From Rhodospirillum sp047263945 (GTDB taxonomy: Bacteria; Pseudomonadota; Alphaproteobacteria; Rhodospirillales; Rhodospirillaceae), in assembly GCF_047263945.1 (NCBI RefSeq), contig NZ_JBLAVB010000004.1, forward strand, positions 1 to 64,000: a stretch of DNA of 64,000 nt, in the 5' to 3' direction. The translations under genes and the position numbers were made by a program. Below are positions 1 through 8,027 of the stretch, piece after piece. Within the stretch, counting starts at the first letter, position 1. Each line of letters starts with the position of its first letter. The notes beneath the pieces are model-generated. The model was not told the DNA's origin, did no database searches, and saw nothing but the letters and a program-made list of their open reading frames with translations.

Positions 1-1140
1 TCACTTCTGCATTCGTCGCCAGTTCGATCAGACCACGGTCGGCTTCCGTCGCTGGATTGGCAACAGACCAGGCTTCAAGACCAAACGGGGTCACGGCACG
101 CTCGGTGTCGGTTCCGGCGATCACTTCTGCATTCGTCGCCAGTTCGATCAGACCACGGTCGGCTTCCGTCGCTGGATTGGCAACAGACCAGGCTTCAAGA
201 CCAAACGGGGTCACGGCACGCTCGGTGTCGGTTCCGGCGATCACTTCGGCGTCCGTCGCCAGCTCAATCAAACCACGCTCGGTTTCGGTCGACGGGTTGG
301 CAACAGACCAAGCCTCAAGACCAGCCGGAGTAACGGCACGTTCGCTGTCGGTTCCGGCGATCACTTCGGCGTCCGTCGCCAATTCGATCAAACCACGCTC
401 GGTTTCGGTCGACGGGTTGGCAGCGGACCAAGCCTCAAGACCAGACGGAGTAACCGCACGTTCGCTGTCGGTTCCGGCGATCACTTCGGCGTCCGTCGCC
501 AATTCGATCAAACCACGCTCGGTTTCGGTCGACGGGTTGGCAGCGGACCAAGCCTCAAGGCCCGCAGGAGTAACCGCACGTTCGCTGTCGGTTCCGGCGA
601 TCACTTCGGCGTCGGTCGCCAGCTCGATCAAACCACGCTCCGTCTCGGTCGACGGGTTGGCAACAGACCAAGCCTCAAGGCCCGCAGGAGTAACCGCACG
701 TTCGCTGTCGGTTCCGGCGATCACTTCGGCGTCGGTCGCTAGCTCGATCAAACCACGCTCCGTCTCGGTCGACGGGTTGGCAACAGACCAAGCCTCAAGG
801 CCCGCAGGAGTCACCGCACGCTCGGTGTCGGTTCCGGCGATCACTTCGGCATCGGTCGCCAGTTCGATCAGACCACGCTCGGTTTCGGTCGACGGGTTGG
901 CAGCGGACCAAGCCTCAAGGCCCACAGGAGTAACCGCACGTTCGCTGTCGGTACCGGCGATCACCTCGGCATCCGTCGCCAGTTCGATCAAACCACGGTC
1001 GCTTTCCGTCGCCGGGTTGGCAACGGACCAAGCCTCAAGACCAGCCGGAGTAACCGCACGCTCGGTGTCGGTCCCGGCGATCACCTCGGCGTCTGTCGCC
1101 AGTTCAATGATGCCCAGGACTTCGGTTGTCGCCTGGGGTG
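1..1140 (-). repeat. Tandem array of 120-bp units inside tail fibre 1
   Basis: About nine and a half units of exactly 120 bp encode a 40-residue fibre repeat. Units 1-120 and 121-240 are identical base for base, while units further right differ by a handful of mostly third-position changes. The array continues beyond the left edge. Confidence 0.95.
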
Positions 1141-1438
1141 GGGTCACGGCGTCCTTCAGGGCACCGAAGGTATAGGACACGTCTTTGTTGGCGCTCACAT
1201 CCCGCACCAACAGAAGGTCCGAGGTCTCGACGGTCGCGACCTGATCCACCAAGCCGGTATAATGGCCCAGGGTGTAGGGCGTGACCGCCAGGGCTTCGAG
1301 AGTATCGGGGTTTGCGACCACCTCCTCGTCGGTGGCCAGTTCCATCACGCCCGCCCCACTGGTGGAGGCCAGTGGATGGGTGTGATTGCCGCTGAAGGGC
1401 ATCGGGAGAACCGAGTTACTGCTGCATTGCGTGCTCAT
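1..1438 (-). CDS. Phage tail fibre protein 1, partial (C-terminus beyond the window)
   Basis: The frame is open from an ATG at 1438, preceded by an AAGGAG ribosome site, down to the left window edge without a stop, giving 479 codons. The N-terminal part (MPFSGNHTHPLA, then TPYTLGHYTGLV and VSYTFGALKDAVTPPQATTE) matches the fibre gene at 8146-9753 almost word for word. The rest is a tandem series of 40-residue units of the kind I-E-L-A-T-D-A-E-V-x-A-G-T-D-x-E-R-A-V-T-P, which resembles phage tail-fibre repeats. It is the last gene of the structural block and follows the small tail/head genes by about 40 bases. The receptor-binding tip is not in the window. Family assignment is by motif only. 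Confidence 0.85.
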   Translation of the reverse strand, partial: MSTQCSSNSVLPMPFSGNHTHPLASTSGAGVMELATDEEVVANPDTLEALAVTPYTLGHYTGLVDQVATVETSDLLLVRDVSANKDVSYTFGALKDAVTPPQATTEVLGIIELATDAEVIAGTDTERAVTPAGLEAWSVANPATESDRGLIELATDAEVIAGTDSERAVTPVGLEAWSAANPSTETERGLIELATDAEVIAGTDTERAVTPAGLEAWSVANPSTETERGLIELATDAEVIAGTDSERAVTPAGLEAWSVANPSTETERGLIELATDAEVIAGTDSERAVTPAGLEAWSAANPSTETERGLIELATDAEVIAGTDSERAVTPSGLEAWSAANPSTETERGLIELATDAEVIAGTDSERAVTPAGLEAWSVANPSTETERGLIELATDAEVIAGTDTERAVTPFGLEAWSVANPATEADRGLIELATNAEVIAGTDTERAVTPFGLEAWSVANPATEADRGLIELATNAEV

Positions 1439-1479
1439 AGGGCACTCCTTGCAAGGGGATATAGGGGGCGGAAGAGGTC

Positions 1480-1995
1480 TCACACCTCCTCCAGGACCAG
1501 CCGCCAGGGGTGGCGGCCGTCCCATTCCAGAAGGCCCAGGGACCAATCCCGGACCATCAAGGTCAGCACCGGGCGCACCACCACCGTCACCGGCCCGTCA
1601 TGGGCAGCGGTGGTGATGGTTCGTCCGGAAATGTCGATAACAGGGTGATCCGCGCCGGTTTCGTCATGGCAGCGGAGCCAGTTGGGGGCAAAATCCCGCT
1701 CCGCCGTCCAGCCGGTCACGCCAGGGGCCAAAACCGCCCCCAAACGGCTTGCGCAGGTCGCGATCACGGTCTGACCCGGCCACAATCCGGCAAAGGCCGG
1801 AGGCCGCACGTCCGAGGCGGAAACCGTCAGCGCGTATTTCGTGCCCGGAAGGGACGCGAAACGGGCAGTCCCCTCCTGGTCCCGCCAGAATTCTCCGCGC
1901 TGTAGGGGGGTGAGCAGATGACTGGCGCCACGGGCGCTCCATTTGCCAAGGATCGCCGCGCCCTCCAGGCTCAGAAGGGTATCGGGCGCGCTCAT
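1480..1995 (-). CDS. Phage structural protein of unknown function (171 aa)
   Basis: A 171-residue protein whose ATG overlaps the stop of the small upstream gene (ATGA), so it is translationally coupled to the phage head/tail block. It starts MSAPDTLLSLEGAAILGK and ends in a run of beta-prone segments (VTVVVRPVLTLMVRD). I see no catalytic motif, signal peptide or membrane segment. Its place just before a fibre gene suggests a tail or baseplate-side component, but that is inference from position alone. Confidence 0.65.
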   Translation of the reverse strand: MSAPDTLLSLEGAAILGKWSARGASHLLTPLQRGEFWRDQEGTARFASLPGTKYALTVSASDVRPPAFAGLWPGQTVIATCASRLGAVLAPGVTGWTAERDFAPNWLRCHDETGADHPVIDISGRTITTAAHDGPVTVVVRPVLTLMVRDWSLGLLEWDGRHPWRLVLEEV

Positions 1996-2168
1996 CGGAC
2001 CCCCCGTTGGGGCCGGGCGAGCAAGAACCGCGTCGCGTCAATCTGCCGGAGCAGCTCCTCCGCCTCCCGGCGCACCGGTTCGTCAAAGGATGGAGAAGCG
2101 GATGGAAAGGCCGGTGAAGGATTGGCCATGGGAATGGCAATCGGATGGACAGTCGTATCCTCGGCCAT
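1992..2168 (-). CDS. Small phage protein (58 aa)
   Basis: A short frame starting at ATG 2168 and ending in TGA that overlaps the next start codon. The product is 58 residues: a Pro/Ser-rich N-terminal half (HPIAIPMANPSPAFP), then a charged helix (EPVRREAEELLRQIDATRF). It lies directly below the gene ending at 2171, on the same strand, and fills what would otherwise be a gap in a tightly packed operon. The overlapping coupling and sensible composition support a real gene. Function unknown. Confidence 0.6.
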   Translation of the reverse strand: MAEDTTVHPIAIPMANPSPAFPSASPSFDEPVRREAEELLRQIDATRFLLARPQRGVR

Positions 2169-2170
2169 GG

Positions 2171-2557
2171 TTACCTCCCTCGTATGACGTGGTAGGGCAG
2201 GGTCAGCGGCAGCACCCAGAAGGGACCCTCCGCATGGGCCGGTTCAGCTTGGGTCGCCCCGGTCACCAGGGCCGCGCCGTCATCGCTCAGGCGGCGGACG
2301 GACAGGCCATCCGACAGAGTTTGAGCGAGAGCCTCCGCTCCGTCGGGGCCCTCCCCCAGGGGATGATAAAGGGTCAGGCGAGCGCTCCCCCCCTCCCCCG
2401 CCCAGCGCACTCCCCCCTCGGCCCGGTCGGGTTCCAGGGCAAGGGTCAACCAAGCCTGTTTCCGGAAGGGGCGGGCCGCGGTGTTTTCGTCCACCAAAGG
2501 CAGAGCCGTCAGGGCCGCAACCCGGGCGGCGATCAGGCTTCGGGCGGTGGCGCTCAT
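2171..2557 (-). CDS. Phage structural protein (128 aa), tail-completion-like
   Basis: The reading frame stays open upstream, but the ATG at 2557 overlaps the stop of the preceding gene (ATGA) and yields 128 residues starting MSATARSLIAARVAALTALP; this is the likely start. The protein has an N-terminal helix followed by beta-rich sequence (WLTLALEP, ARLTLYHPLG, FWVLPLTLPYHVI). Size and position after a head-tail connector candidate fit a minor tail or tail-terminator protein, but no diagnostic motif is visible. Confidence 0.6.
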   Translation of the reverse strand: MSATARSLIAARVAALTALPLVDENTAARPFRKQAWLTLALEPDRAEGGVRWAGEGGSARLTLYHPLGEGPDGAEALAQTLSDGLSVRRLSDDGAALVTGATQAEPAHAEGPFWVLPLTLPYHVIRGR

Positions 2558-2925
2558 GGCGCGACCTCGCCCATGGGCCGCAGCACCAGCCGGTGGAGCA
2601 TTCCCATGCCCATGGAGCGGTCCGAGGCATCGACGATGCGATAGGCCCAACCGGCCACCTCCAGCCGGTCATTGACCCGGGGAGCGGCGCTCTGCTCTCC
2701 GGCGGCCAGGGCCAGGCGGTCGCCCGGTTGACGGATCGGCGAGTCCGGCGCGGACAGGGCGCTGGCCAATAGGGCCACGCGCAAGGGCACCCGGCTTTCC
2801 ACAGCGCCGACATCGTCAAAGGCTGGATCGGGGAACCGGACCAAGATCGCGCTCAACACAACCTCTCCGGCCGCCGCCAACGCCTTTTCCACAGCGCCGG
2901 ACAGGGTTTCCTTGGTGACGGGCAT
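2554..2925 (-). CDS. Phage head-tail joining-like protein (123 aa)
   Basis: Starts MPVTKETLSGAVEKALAAAG and is 123 residues long. A beta-rich middle (VVLSAILVRFPDPAF, RVALLASALSAP) is followed by DRLALAAGEQ and a C-terminal LHRLVLRPMG segment. A compact beta-barrel protein of this size in this position resembles the head-tail joining proteins of siphoviruses, though the similarity is weak. It lies five bases below the adaptor candidate at 2931-3458 and overlaps the next gene by four bases. Confidence 0.55.
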   Translation of the reverse strand: MPVTKETLSGAVEKALAAAGEVVLSAILVRFPDPAFDDVGAVESRVPLRVALLASALSAPDSPIRQPGDRLALAAGEQSAAPRVNDRLEVAGWAYRIVDASDRSMGMGMLHRLVLRPMGEVAP

Positions 2926-2930
2926 GGGCG

Positions 2931-3458
2931 TTATCCTCTTAAAAGACGGGAACCGCCCCGCTTGAACAGGGGCGACAGCAGGCCCTCCACCACCGGCAGG
3001 GCCGGACCCGAGGGAAAGGACAGGTCGTAGACCGTGCGGGTCGAAACGGCGTCCAAGGTCACCGCCTCTTCACTCACCCGCCCCGCCCGGTCGCGGTCGG
3101 CCATCAGGGGCGCGGACAGGGCGCGTGCGGCCAATTCACAGGTGGCCGCGAGCACCTCCCGGGGGATACTGCCGCTCCCCAAAGGCGTACCGGAGCGATC
3201 GATGGCACCTAAACGGGGCCAACAGAGGGCTTGCCCCCGCCCCCGGGTCGGCACCCCGGAAAAGCGCTCGCCATAGGCCAGCCCCAGGTGGGCGGAAGCC
3301 TCCCGCAAGGCCCCTTCCCGCCCGGTTTCGCTCGCGGCGAGCCAGGGGCCGGACAGGGTGGCGTGGGGCCGATCGGACCAATAGGCATCCGCTGCCTCCA
3401 GGGAGAGGAAGCTGTCGGCCTCGGCCAGCCCGAGGCCCTCTTCGACGGTCAGAGTCAT
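2931..3458 (-). CDS. Phage head-tail adaptor / DnaT-like head-completion protein (175 aa)
   Basis: The frame is open to 3488, but the ATG at 3458 has a GGAG site eight bases upstream and avoids overlapping the previous gene; it gives 175 residues. The pattern is typical of phage head-completion proteins: LAEADSFLSLEAADAYW, then ALREASAHLGLAYG, ALCWPRLGAIDRSGTPL, and IPREVLAATCELAARAL. This matches the architecture of the helical gp6-like / putative DnaT-like adaptor proteins. No enzymatic motif. Function inferred from this pattern and from its place between a capsid-proximal gene and the joining-like gene. Confidence 0.7.
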   Translation of the reverse strand: MTLTVEEGLGLAEADSFLSLEAADAYWSDRPHATLSGPWLAASETGREGALREASAHLGLAYGERFSGVPTRGRGQALCWPRLGAIDRSGTPLGSGSIPREVLAATCELAARALSAPLMADRDRAGRVSEEAVTLDAVSTRTVYDLSFPSGPALPVVEGLLSPLFKRGGSRLLRG

Positions 3459-3462
3459 GGGG

Positions 3463-3972
3463 TCAACGCTCCAGCTCGCAGGGGTCAAAGGGGGGGATCA
3501 GGCTTAACCGCAAGGGCAAACCAAGCCAGTCGCCGGAGCTCAAGGGCAGAGGCCCGCCGCGCGGAGCTAGGATGGCTGCGGATCGCCAGGTCAGGACCGG
3601 CCCCTCCAGGGCGCGGACGGAGATCTGGGCAAAGCCGCTCAAAGCCGTCCGGGCAAAGGGGGTCAGGGTCACCCCGCTCGCGTCGTCCCTGTCCAGGGAG
3701 CCCAACAGGACCGCGCGCAGGGTGTCCGCGTTCCACTCCCGGGCCTCAAAGAGGAGGTCCTGGCGATCGGACAGCGGGTCTTCGCGGGCCGGAACCAAGG
3801 TCCCGTCTGCCCGATCTTCCCAAAACGTCAGGGTGGCACGGCTCCGATCCAAGACTGCGCCGGACAGAAGGCCCAAGTCCCGGTAGGTGACTCCGTCCTC
3901 GGAAAACCAGACGACGGTCTCCCCACCGGGAAACAGATATGCGGGCACGATGGCCCGGGGGTCCTGGGTCAT
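3463..3972 (-). CDS. Phage protein of unknown function (169 aa)
   Basis: A 169-residue protein starting MTQDPRAIVPAYLFPGGE. It is beta-rich (TVVWFSEDGVTYRDLG, RATLTFWEDR, TLRAVLLGSLDRDD, GPVLTWRSAAILAP) with no catalytic motif, signal peptide or membrane segment. It is the first gene of the right-hand small-gene group and is cut off from the capsid gene by the repeat-flanked LysR-MFS insert, so it presumably sat directly behind the capsid gene before the insertion. Function unknown. Confidence 0.6.
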   Translation of the reverse strand: MTQDPRAIVPAYLFPGGETVVWFSEDGVTYRDLGLLSGAVLDRSRATLTFWEDRADGTLVPAREDPLSDRQDLLFEAREWNADTLRAVLLGSLDRDDASGVTLTPFARTALSGFAQISVRALEGPVLTWRSAAILAPRGGPLPLSSGDWLGLPLRLSLIPPFDPCELER

Positions 3973-4005
3973 GGTCGATGTCGCTTTTTACGGTTGAGAT
4001 GGAGA

Positions 4006-4160
4006 CAAACCGGGGGCTCTCGCCCCGTTCCGCCGGAGGCGGACATTCAACAAACTGGGGGCTCTCGCCCCGTTCCGCCGAAGGCGGACATCCAACAAAC
4101 AGGGGGCTCACGCCCCGCTCCGCCGAAGGCGGACATTCAACAAACTGGGGGCTCACGCCC
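4006..4160. repeat. Tandem 45-bp hairpin repeats
   Basis: Three and a half units of about 45 bp. Each has a GGGGGCTC-cGCCCC stem followed by a CCGCC-GAA-GGCGG stem and an AAC-rich joint. They lie between the phage gene at 3463-3972 and the family A repeat. Short open frames across them are compositional. The strong hairpins could insulate transcription on either side. Confidence 0.85.
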
Positions 4161-4365
4161 CCAACCCCAGTTGGGAGGCGATGCCTCCCAAACCCTCCCT
4201 TTCTTTGTTCAATGTGAGAGCAAGGAGGAGGAGCGCTCACAATCCTGTTTCGTCACGCCCGCGAAGGCGTGCGTCCGGAAATGACCGAAAAAACCGGAGG
4301 GTTCGGGAGGCTGTGCCTCCCGATTGGGGGATTGGGGGCGAAAGCCCCCAAGTGCAACGCTATCC
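4138..4365. repeat. Family A repeat, left copy, flanking the LysR-MFS cassette
   Basis: About 228 bp beginning CAAACTGGGGGCTC and ending CCCCCAAGTGCAACG. The same series of blocks recurs in direct orientation at 6637-6880: GGGGGC hairpin, TTGGGAGGCGATGCCTCCCA palindrome, CCGAAAAAACCGGAGG, GGGGGATTGGGGGCGAAAGC. The middle part has diverged. With the tandem units to its left it fills 3973-4388, which holds no credible gene. Confidence 0.85.
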
Positions 4366-4388
4366 ACTGTCACCAGAGGAACGAAGGA

Positions 4389-5279
4389 TCACCCCATTTG
4401 GATAGAGAAACGTTGAGCTTCCTCAACCAACCAGTCCCGGACGTGTCTGACGGCAGGTCGCTCCAGGGCCTCACGGGTCGTAACCGCGTAATAGGCGAAG
4501 CGGGACGGCCAAGACCGGGCGATCATCTGGACCAATCGCCCCGCGCGTAAGGCCTCCTCGGCGTGCACCTCACGAACCAAGGCGATCCCTTGCCCGGCTT
4601 CCGCCGCAGCGATCAGCAAACTATCGTTGGAAAAGGCCGGTCCTCTCAAGTCCCGGGACACCGGGACCCCATGGGCTTCGAACCAAAGTCGCCAATCCGC
4701 CCGCTGAAGGTCATGGAGCAGGGCAAAGGACAAGCAATCCGCTGGCTCCGAGACAGAAGAGCGGTCAGCAAGCAGCGAAGGAGCCCCCACAACCACCATT
4801 TCCGGAGCCATCAACCAAACACTTTCCAGATCGGGATACCCACCCAATCCGTGGCGGATCGCCAAGTCGACAGGTTCACTTCGCGGATCAACCAGACGGT
4901 TTTCCGTTTCCAGGGACAGGTCCACCGCAGGGTGGAGGGCAGAAAACCGAGGCAGGCGCGGCACCAACCAATTCTCCGTGAATGCCGCCGTGGCGCTGAT
5001 CCGAACAAGGCCACCGGCGCCCCGGCCCAAATCCCCATCCACCACTTCGATCTGGCGGAAGGGGCCATCCAGGCTTTCGAACAGCCGGAGGCCCGCGCCA
5101 TTCAGGACGATGCCGCTTCCCGTCCGGTCAAACAGGCGGTGTCCCATGATCTCCTCCAGCGCGCGCACCCTCTGGCTGATGGCCCCCGGGGTGAGCGACA
5201 AGACCTCCGCCGCATCGCGCATCCGACCGGACCGGGCGACGACCACAAACGTGTGCAAGAGAGAGAAGCGAATAGCCAT
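4389..5279 (-). CDS. LysR-family transcriptional regulator (GcvA-like), 296 aa
   Basis: A full-length LysR regulator. The N-terminal winged helix-turn-helix covers about residues 5-62 (LHTFVVVARSGRMRDAAEVL, then LTPGAISQRVRALEEIMG and LFDRTGSGIVLNGAG), followed by a substrate-binding effector domain to residue 296. The sequence style around LVPRLPRFSALHPAVDLSLE is that of the GcvA subgroup. It is divergent from the MFS gene at 5384, and the 104-bp gap contains a perfect inverted repeat, so it very probably controls that transporter. Both genes sit inside a phage head-gene block and between copies of repeat family A, which marks them as an inserted cassette. The inducer cannot be predicted. 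Confidence 0.92.
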   Translation of the reverse strand: MAIRFSLLHTFVVVARSGRMRDAAEVLSLTPGAISQRVRALEEIMGHRLFDRTGSGIVLNGAGLRLFESLDGPFRQIEVVDGDLGRGAGGLVRISATAAFTENWLVPRLPRFSALHPAVDLSLETENRLVDPRSEPVDLAIRHGLGGYPDLESVWLMAPEMVVVGAPSLLADRSSVSEPADCLSFALLHDLQRADWRLWFEAHGVPVSRDLRGPAFSNDSLLIAAAEAGQGIALVREVHAEEALRAGRLVQMIARSWPSRFAYYAVTTREALERPAVRHVRDWLVEEAQRFSIQMG

Positions 5280-5285
5280 GATGCA

Positions 5286-5304
5286 AGTTTAGCTCATCTA
5301 AACT
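5286..5304. promoter_or_regulatory. LysR-box palindrome between regulator and MFS gene
   Basis: AGTTTAG-CTCAT-CTAAACT is a perfect 7-bp inverted repeat with a 5-bp centre and contains a T-N11-A core. It lies in the divergent gap between the LysR gene and the transporter gene, where LysR regulators usually bind. Confidence 0.75.
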
Positions 5305-5383
5305 CTGATGAAAGAAGCATCGTTTGCCGAACCCCTCCATTTCCAGAATTGTTCCCGCTCCCTTCCGGACCGGAGACAAAGAC

Positions 5384-6625
5384 ATGCCGCCTATTCCCAC
5401 CACCCTATCGATTTTCCACCGTTGGTTCATTGTCGCAATCGGCTTCCTCGCCCTTGCCCTCGCCTTTTCGGCACGGGCCTCCCTGAGCCTCGTCATGCCG
5501 GTCTGGACAGCCGAACTCGGCTGGTCCCAAAGCTTCATATCCGGCGTGGCCTCCCTGGCCCTCTTGGTTATGGCCGTCGTCGCGCCCTTCGCCGGACGCA
5601 TGGTGGACCAGCGGGGTGTCCGCGTAACCCTGGGCCTGGGGTTAATATTGACGGGCGCAGGCAGCCTCCTCCTCTCCTTGGCGGAGAGTCCCTTGGCGTT
5701 GGTCTTCGCCTACGGTTTGCTCTCCGCAGCGGGCTTTGGCCTTGTCGCCACCCATGTGGTTTCCACGGCCATTGCCCGACGGTTTGACCAACGGGCGGGC
5801 CTCGCCATGGGGGTTGGCACCTCCGGCGCCACGGGAGGTCAGTTCTTGCTCGTACCGTTGATCGCTCTCTTACTGGAGAGCCAAAGCTGGCGTTTGAGCT
5901 TTCTGACCCTTGGCACAGCGGCCCTGGTGACAGCAGGTCTCCTGTGGTGGGCCCTCCAGACGGAAGGACGCCGCCCCGGGTCGCAAGCCACAGAGTTGGG
6001 CGCCAAACTCGACACCCAATCCCTGGCCGGAGACCTGCGAGCGACCTTGAAGCGCCCCGCCTTCCATATTCTCTTCTGGAGCTTCTTCCTATGCGGTTAC
6101 ACGACCACCGGCGTAATCGAGACCCATTTCCTGCCCTATGCCTCCTTTTGCGGCATCGGACCGGTCCCGGGCGCGACGGCCTATGGCACCTTATCCGCCG
6201 TCAACCTGCTGGGAATGATCCTCGCGGGGTGGCTGACGGACCGCGTAAACCGGGTGGCCCTGCTGGGAACCATCTATCTGGTCCGTGGCCTGAGTTTCCT
6301 TCTCCTGATGCACGTCGGGTCTGACTACGAAACTCTGATGGCCTTCGCCATCCTGTTTGGCGCCGTTGACTACGCCACCGTTCCGGTCACCGCAAGCCTG
6401 GCGGCAAGCCACCTGGGCTTACGAGTCATGGGACTGGCGATGGGCTTAATCTCAGCGGGTCATGCGGTCGGAGGCGCGGCGGGCGCCTTCACCGGAGGCT
6501 ATCTCTTCGACCTGACCAACCGCTATGACTGGCTTTGGACCCTGTCCTTGGGGCTGGCGGTCGGGGCGGGGCTGATTGTGTTCCTCCTTCGGGACCAACC
6601 AACCCCCACCCCCCAGGTCGCCTGA
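5384..6625 (+). CDS. Major facilitator superfamily transporter (413 aa)
   Basis: A 12-helix MFS permease. The frame is open from further upstream, but the ATG at 5384 has a GGAG site eight bases before it and starts MPPIPTTLSIFHRWFIVAIG, leading straight into helix 1. The loop after helix 2 carries GRMVDQRGVR, the MFS signature. There are a central hydrophilic loop around LQTEGRRPGSQATELG and six more helices after it. The general type is the oxalate/monocarboxylate-like MFS (ISGVASLALLVMAVVAPFAG). Substrate unknown. It is presumably induced by the divergent LysR regulator. Cassette position inside the phage block suggests acquisition by recombination. Confidence 0.9.
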   Translation: MPPIPTTLSIFHRWFIVAIGFLALALAFSARASLSLVMPVWTAELGWSQSFISGVASLALLVMAVVAPFAGRMVDQRGVRVTLGLGLILTGAGSLLLSLAESPLALVFAYGLLSAAGFGLVATHVVSTAIARRFDQRAGLAMGVGTSGATGGQFLLVPLIALLLESQSWRLSFLTLGTAALVTAGLLWWALQTEGRRPGSQATELGAKLDTQSLAGDLRATLKRPAFHILFWSFFLCGYTTTGVIETHFLPYASFCGIGPVPGATAYGTLSAVNLLGMILAGWLTDRVNRVALLGTIYLVRGLSFLLLMHVGSDYETLMAFAILFGAVDYATVPVTASLAASHLGLRVMGLAMGLISAGHAVGGAAGAFTGGYLFDLTNRYDWLWTLSLGLAVGAGLIVFLLRDQPTPTPQVA

Positions 6626-6636
6626 GGCAGAGGTCA

Positions 6637-6880
6637 AACAAACTGGGGGCTCCCGCCCCCAACCCCGGTTGGGAGGCGATGCCTCCCAAACCCTTCCCTT
6701 TTTTTGTCCGATACGCGAGCAAAGGGATGTGCGCTCTTAATCCTGTTTCGATCCTGGATTCTCGCATATGCGGGAATGGCGATGCAAAAGACAGAACAAC
6801 CGAAAAAACCGGAGGGTTCGGGAGGCTGCGCCTCCCGATTGGGGGATTGGGGGCGAAAGCCCCCAAGTGCAACGGTATCC
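6637..6880. repeat. Family A repeat, right copy
   Basis: About 244 bp in the same orientation as the copy at 4138-4365, with the same hairpins at both ends and a different central 60-70 bp. It lies between the MFS stop and the end of the capsid gene. Its GGGGGCTCCCGCCCCC-type stems followed by a T-rich stretch could terminate transcription of the MFS gene. Confidence 0.85.
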
Positions 6881-6893
6881 GCCCCCCAGAACC

Positions 6894-7907
6894 TCACCCA
6901 TTCGTCTTCAGGGCAGCGAAGCGGATGGCTTTGCGGTCGTAGACCCGATCCCAGTTCCCGGCCAGCGCCAGTTCGGCATTGGTCGGCGCGGGCTTGGCCA
7001 TGGTCGCGCCGATCCAGCGAATGCCCCGGGGATGGAGCAGGAAATGCCGCCGGGAATGCAGGATCTCCATGCCCTCACCGTCACCGGCGCCCGGCGCCCG
7101 CTCGGTCTCCACGGGCAACTTGGCCTGTCCCTCCCCATGGGCCACGGCCCCATCCGCGAACAGGTAGGTGGTGTAGGTCTTGCGATTGCTCCCCGCCTCA
7201 ACCGGCAGAGTGTCATCGACGATGACCCGATAGCCCAGATAGGTGGTGTAGCGCAGATCGCCGGTCTGCGGGTCGAAGACGGACAGCAGAGCACCCAGCC
7301 GTTGCAGGCGGGTATGCACCACAGAATGCATGGCGATGGCGGTCAGGCGGTTTTTCATGTCGCCCATGGTCTGGGCTGCCGTCAACACCGCGTCGTCGCC
7401 GATCAACGCGTCGGCGGTCACCGCTCCCGCGTCATCGGTGGCGATATCGTGGACCATATCCCCATCATCGTTGGCCATGTTGTCGGCAAGAACGCCCGTC
7501 AGGCTGGAGATCAGCACCCGTTGACGATCCCGCACCCAGAAAGGCGCCACCAGCTCGGCAACGGCGCGCATGGGGTCCTCGGCCATCAAAGCGGCGGTCA
7601 GGTCCATGGAAGACCAGGACTTGTTGCGCACATGCTTCACGGCGACGTCTCGCCCGGCGGTGATCTTGTCCGGGGTGGAGTAACTGTCCGGATCGTCAGA
7701 GCCCACGTTGGACTCCCCATCCAAATCATTGAAGAACGGCAGGTTGAACGTGCTGCCCTGGCCCGAGGCGAGCGCACCGAACTGGGCATCCGGGACCACA
7801 ACGCCGGACTGGACGAAGGCGTCCATATCCAGCGCACGTTGGACCATATAGGGCTGAAAAACCTCCGGAACGATCACGTCCGAAAGGCGCGTGGCTATCG
7901 TCGGCAT
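6894..7907 (-). CDS. Phage major capsid (coat) protein, 337 aa
   Basis: Starts MPTIATRLSDVIVPEVFQPY at an ATG with GGAG ten bases upstream. Early residues (IVPEVFQPYMVQRALDMDAF) and the central GQGSTFNLPFFNDLDGESN are typical of phage coat proteins of the HK97-fold class that accompany DUF4055 portals. A mid-protein stretch (MHSVVHTRLQRLGALLSVFD) and a C-terminal region on aspartate-rich loops follow. It forms the head shell. It is expected directly after the scaffold gene, but here two fibre genes come between, and the LysR-MFS cassette separates it from the next head genes. Confidence 0.85.
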   Translation of the reverse strand: MPTIATRLSDVIVPEVFQPYMVQRALDMDAFVQSGVVVPDAQFGALASGQGSTFNLPFFNDLDGESNVGSDDPDSYSTPDKITAGRDVAVKHVRNKSWSSMDLTAALMAEDPMRAVAELVAPFWVRDRQRVLISSLTGVLADNMANDDGDMVHDIATDDAGAVTADALIGDDAVLTAAQTMGDMKNRLTAIAMHSVVHTRLQRLGALLSVFDPQTGDLRYTTYLGYRVIVDDTLPVEAGSNRKTYTTYLFADGAVAHGEGQAKLPVETERAPGAGDGEGMEILHSRRHFLLHPRGIRWIGATMAKPAPTNAELALAGNWDRVYDRKAIRFAALKTNG

Positions 7908-7987
7908 GACGAATATTCTCCGTTAAACAGGTGAAGAAGACGCGATCATGCCTTAACGGCATTATTGCGCGCATAGAGAAGAAAAAG

Positions 7988-8012
7988 GAAGGAGGGCCTC
8001 ACGCCCTCCTTC
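7988..8012 (-). terminator. Hairpin downstream of fibre gene 2
   Basis: AAGGAGGGC-CTCAC-GCCCTCCTT forms a perfect 9-bp stem between the end of fibre 2 and the start of the capsid gene. On the minus strand it is followed by TTTTTCTTC, so it can work as an intrinsic terminator or attenuator within the late operon. Confidence 0.6.
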
Positions 8013-8027
8013 CCTGAAGGCACCGAT

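Noticed and set aside
1..1140. CRISPR-like array from the regular 120-bp spacing
   Set aside because: Units are continuous coding repeats without unique spacers, and no cas gene is present.
57..1175. Plus-strand open frame of 372 codons through the fibre repeats
   Set aside because: It is the antisense of the 120-bp units. The minus frame has a start with AAGGAG, a recognisable fibre N-terminus, and matches the paralogue at 8146-9753.
3973..4388. Small plus-strand genes in the hairpin repeats
   Set aside because: Their translations are repeated Gly/Ser/Arg/Pro words that follow the DNA repeat, with no ribosome site.
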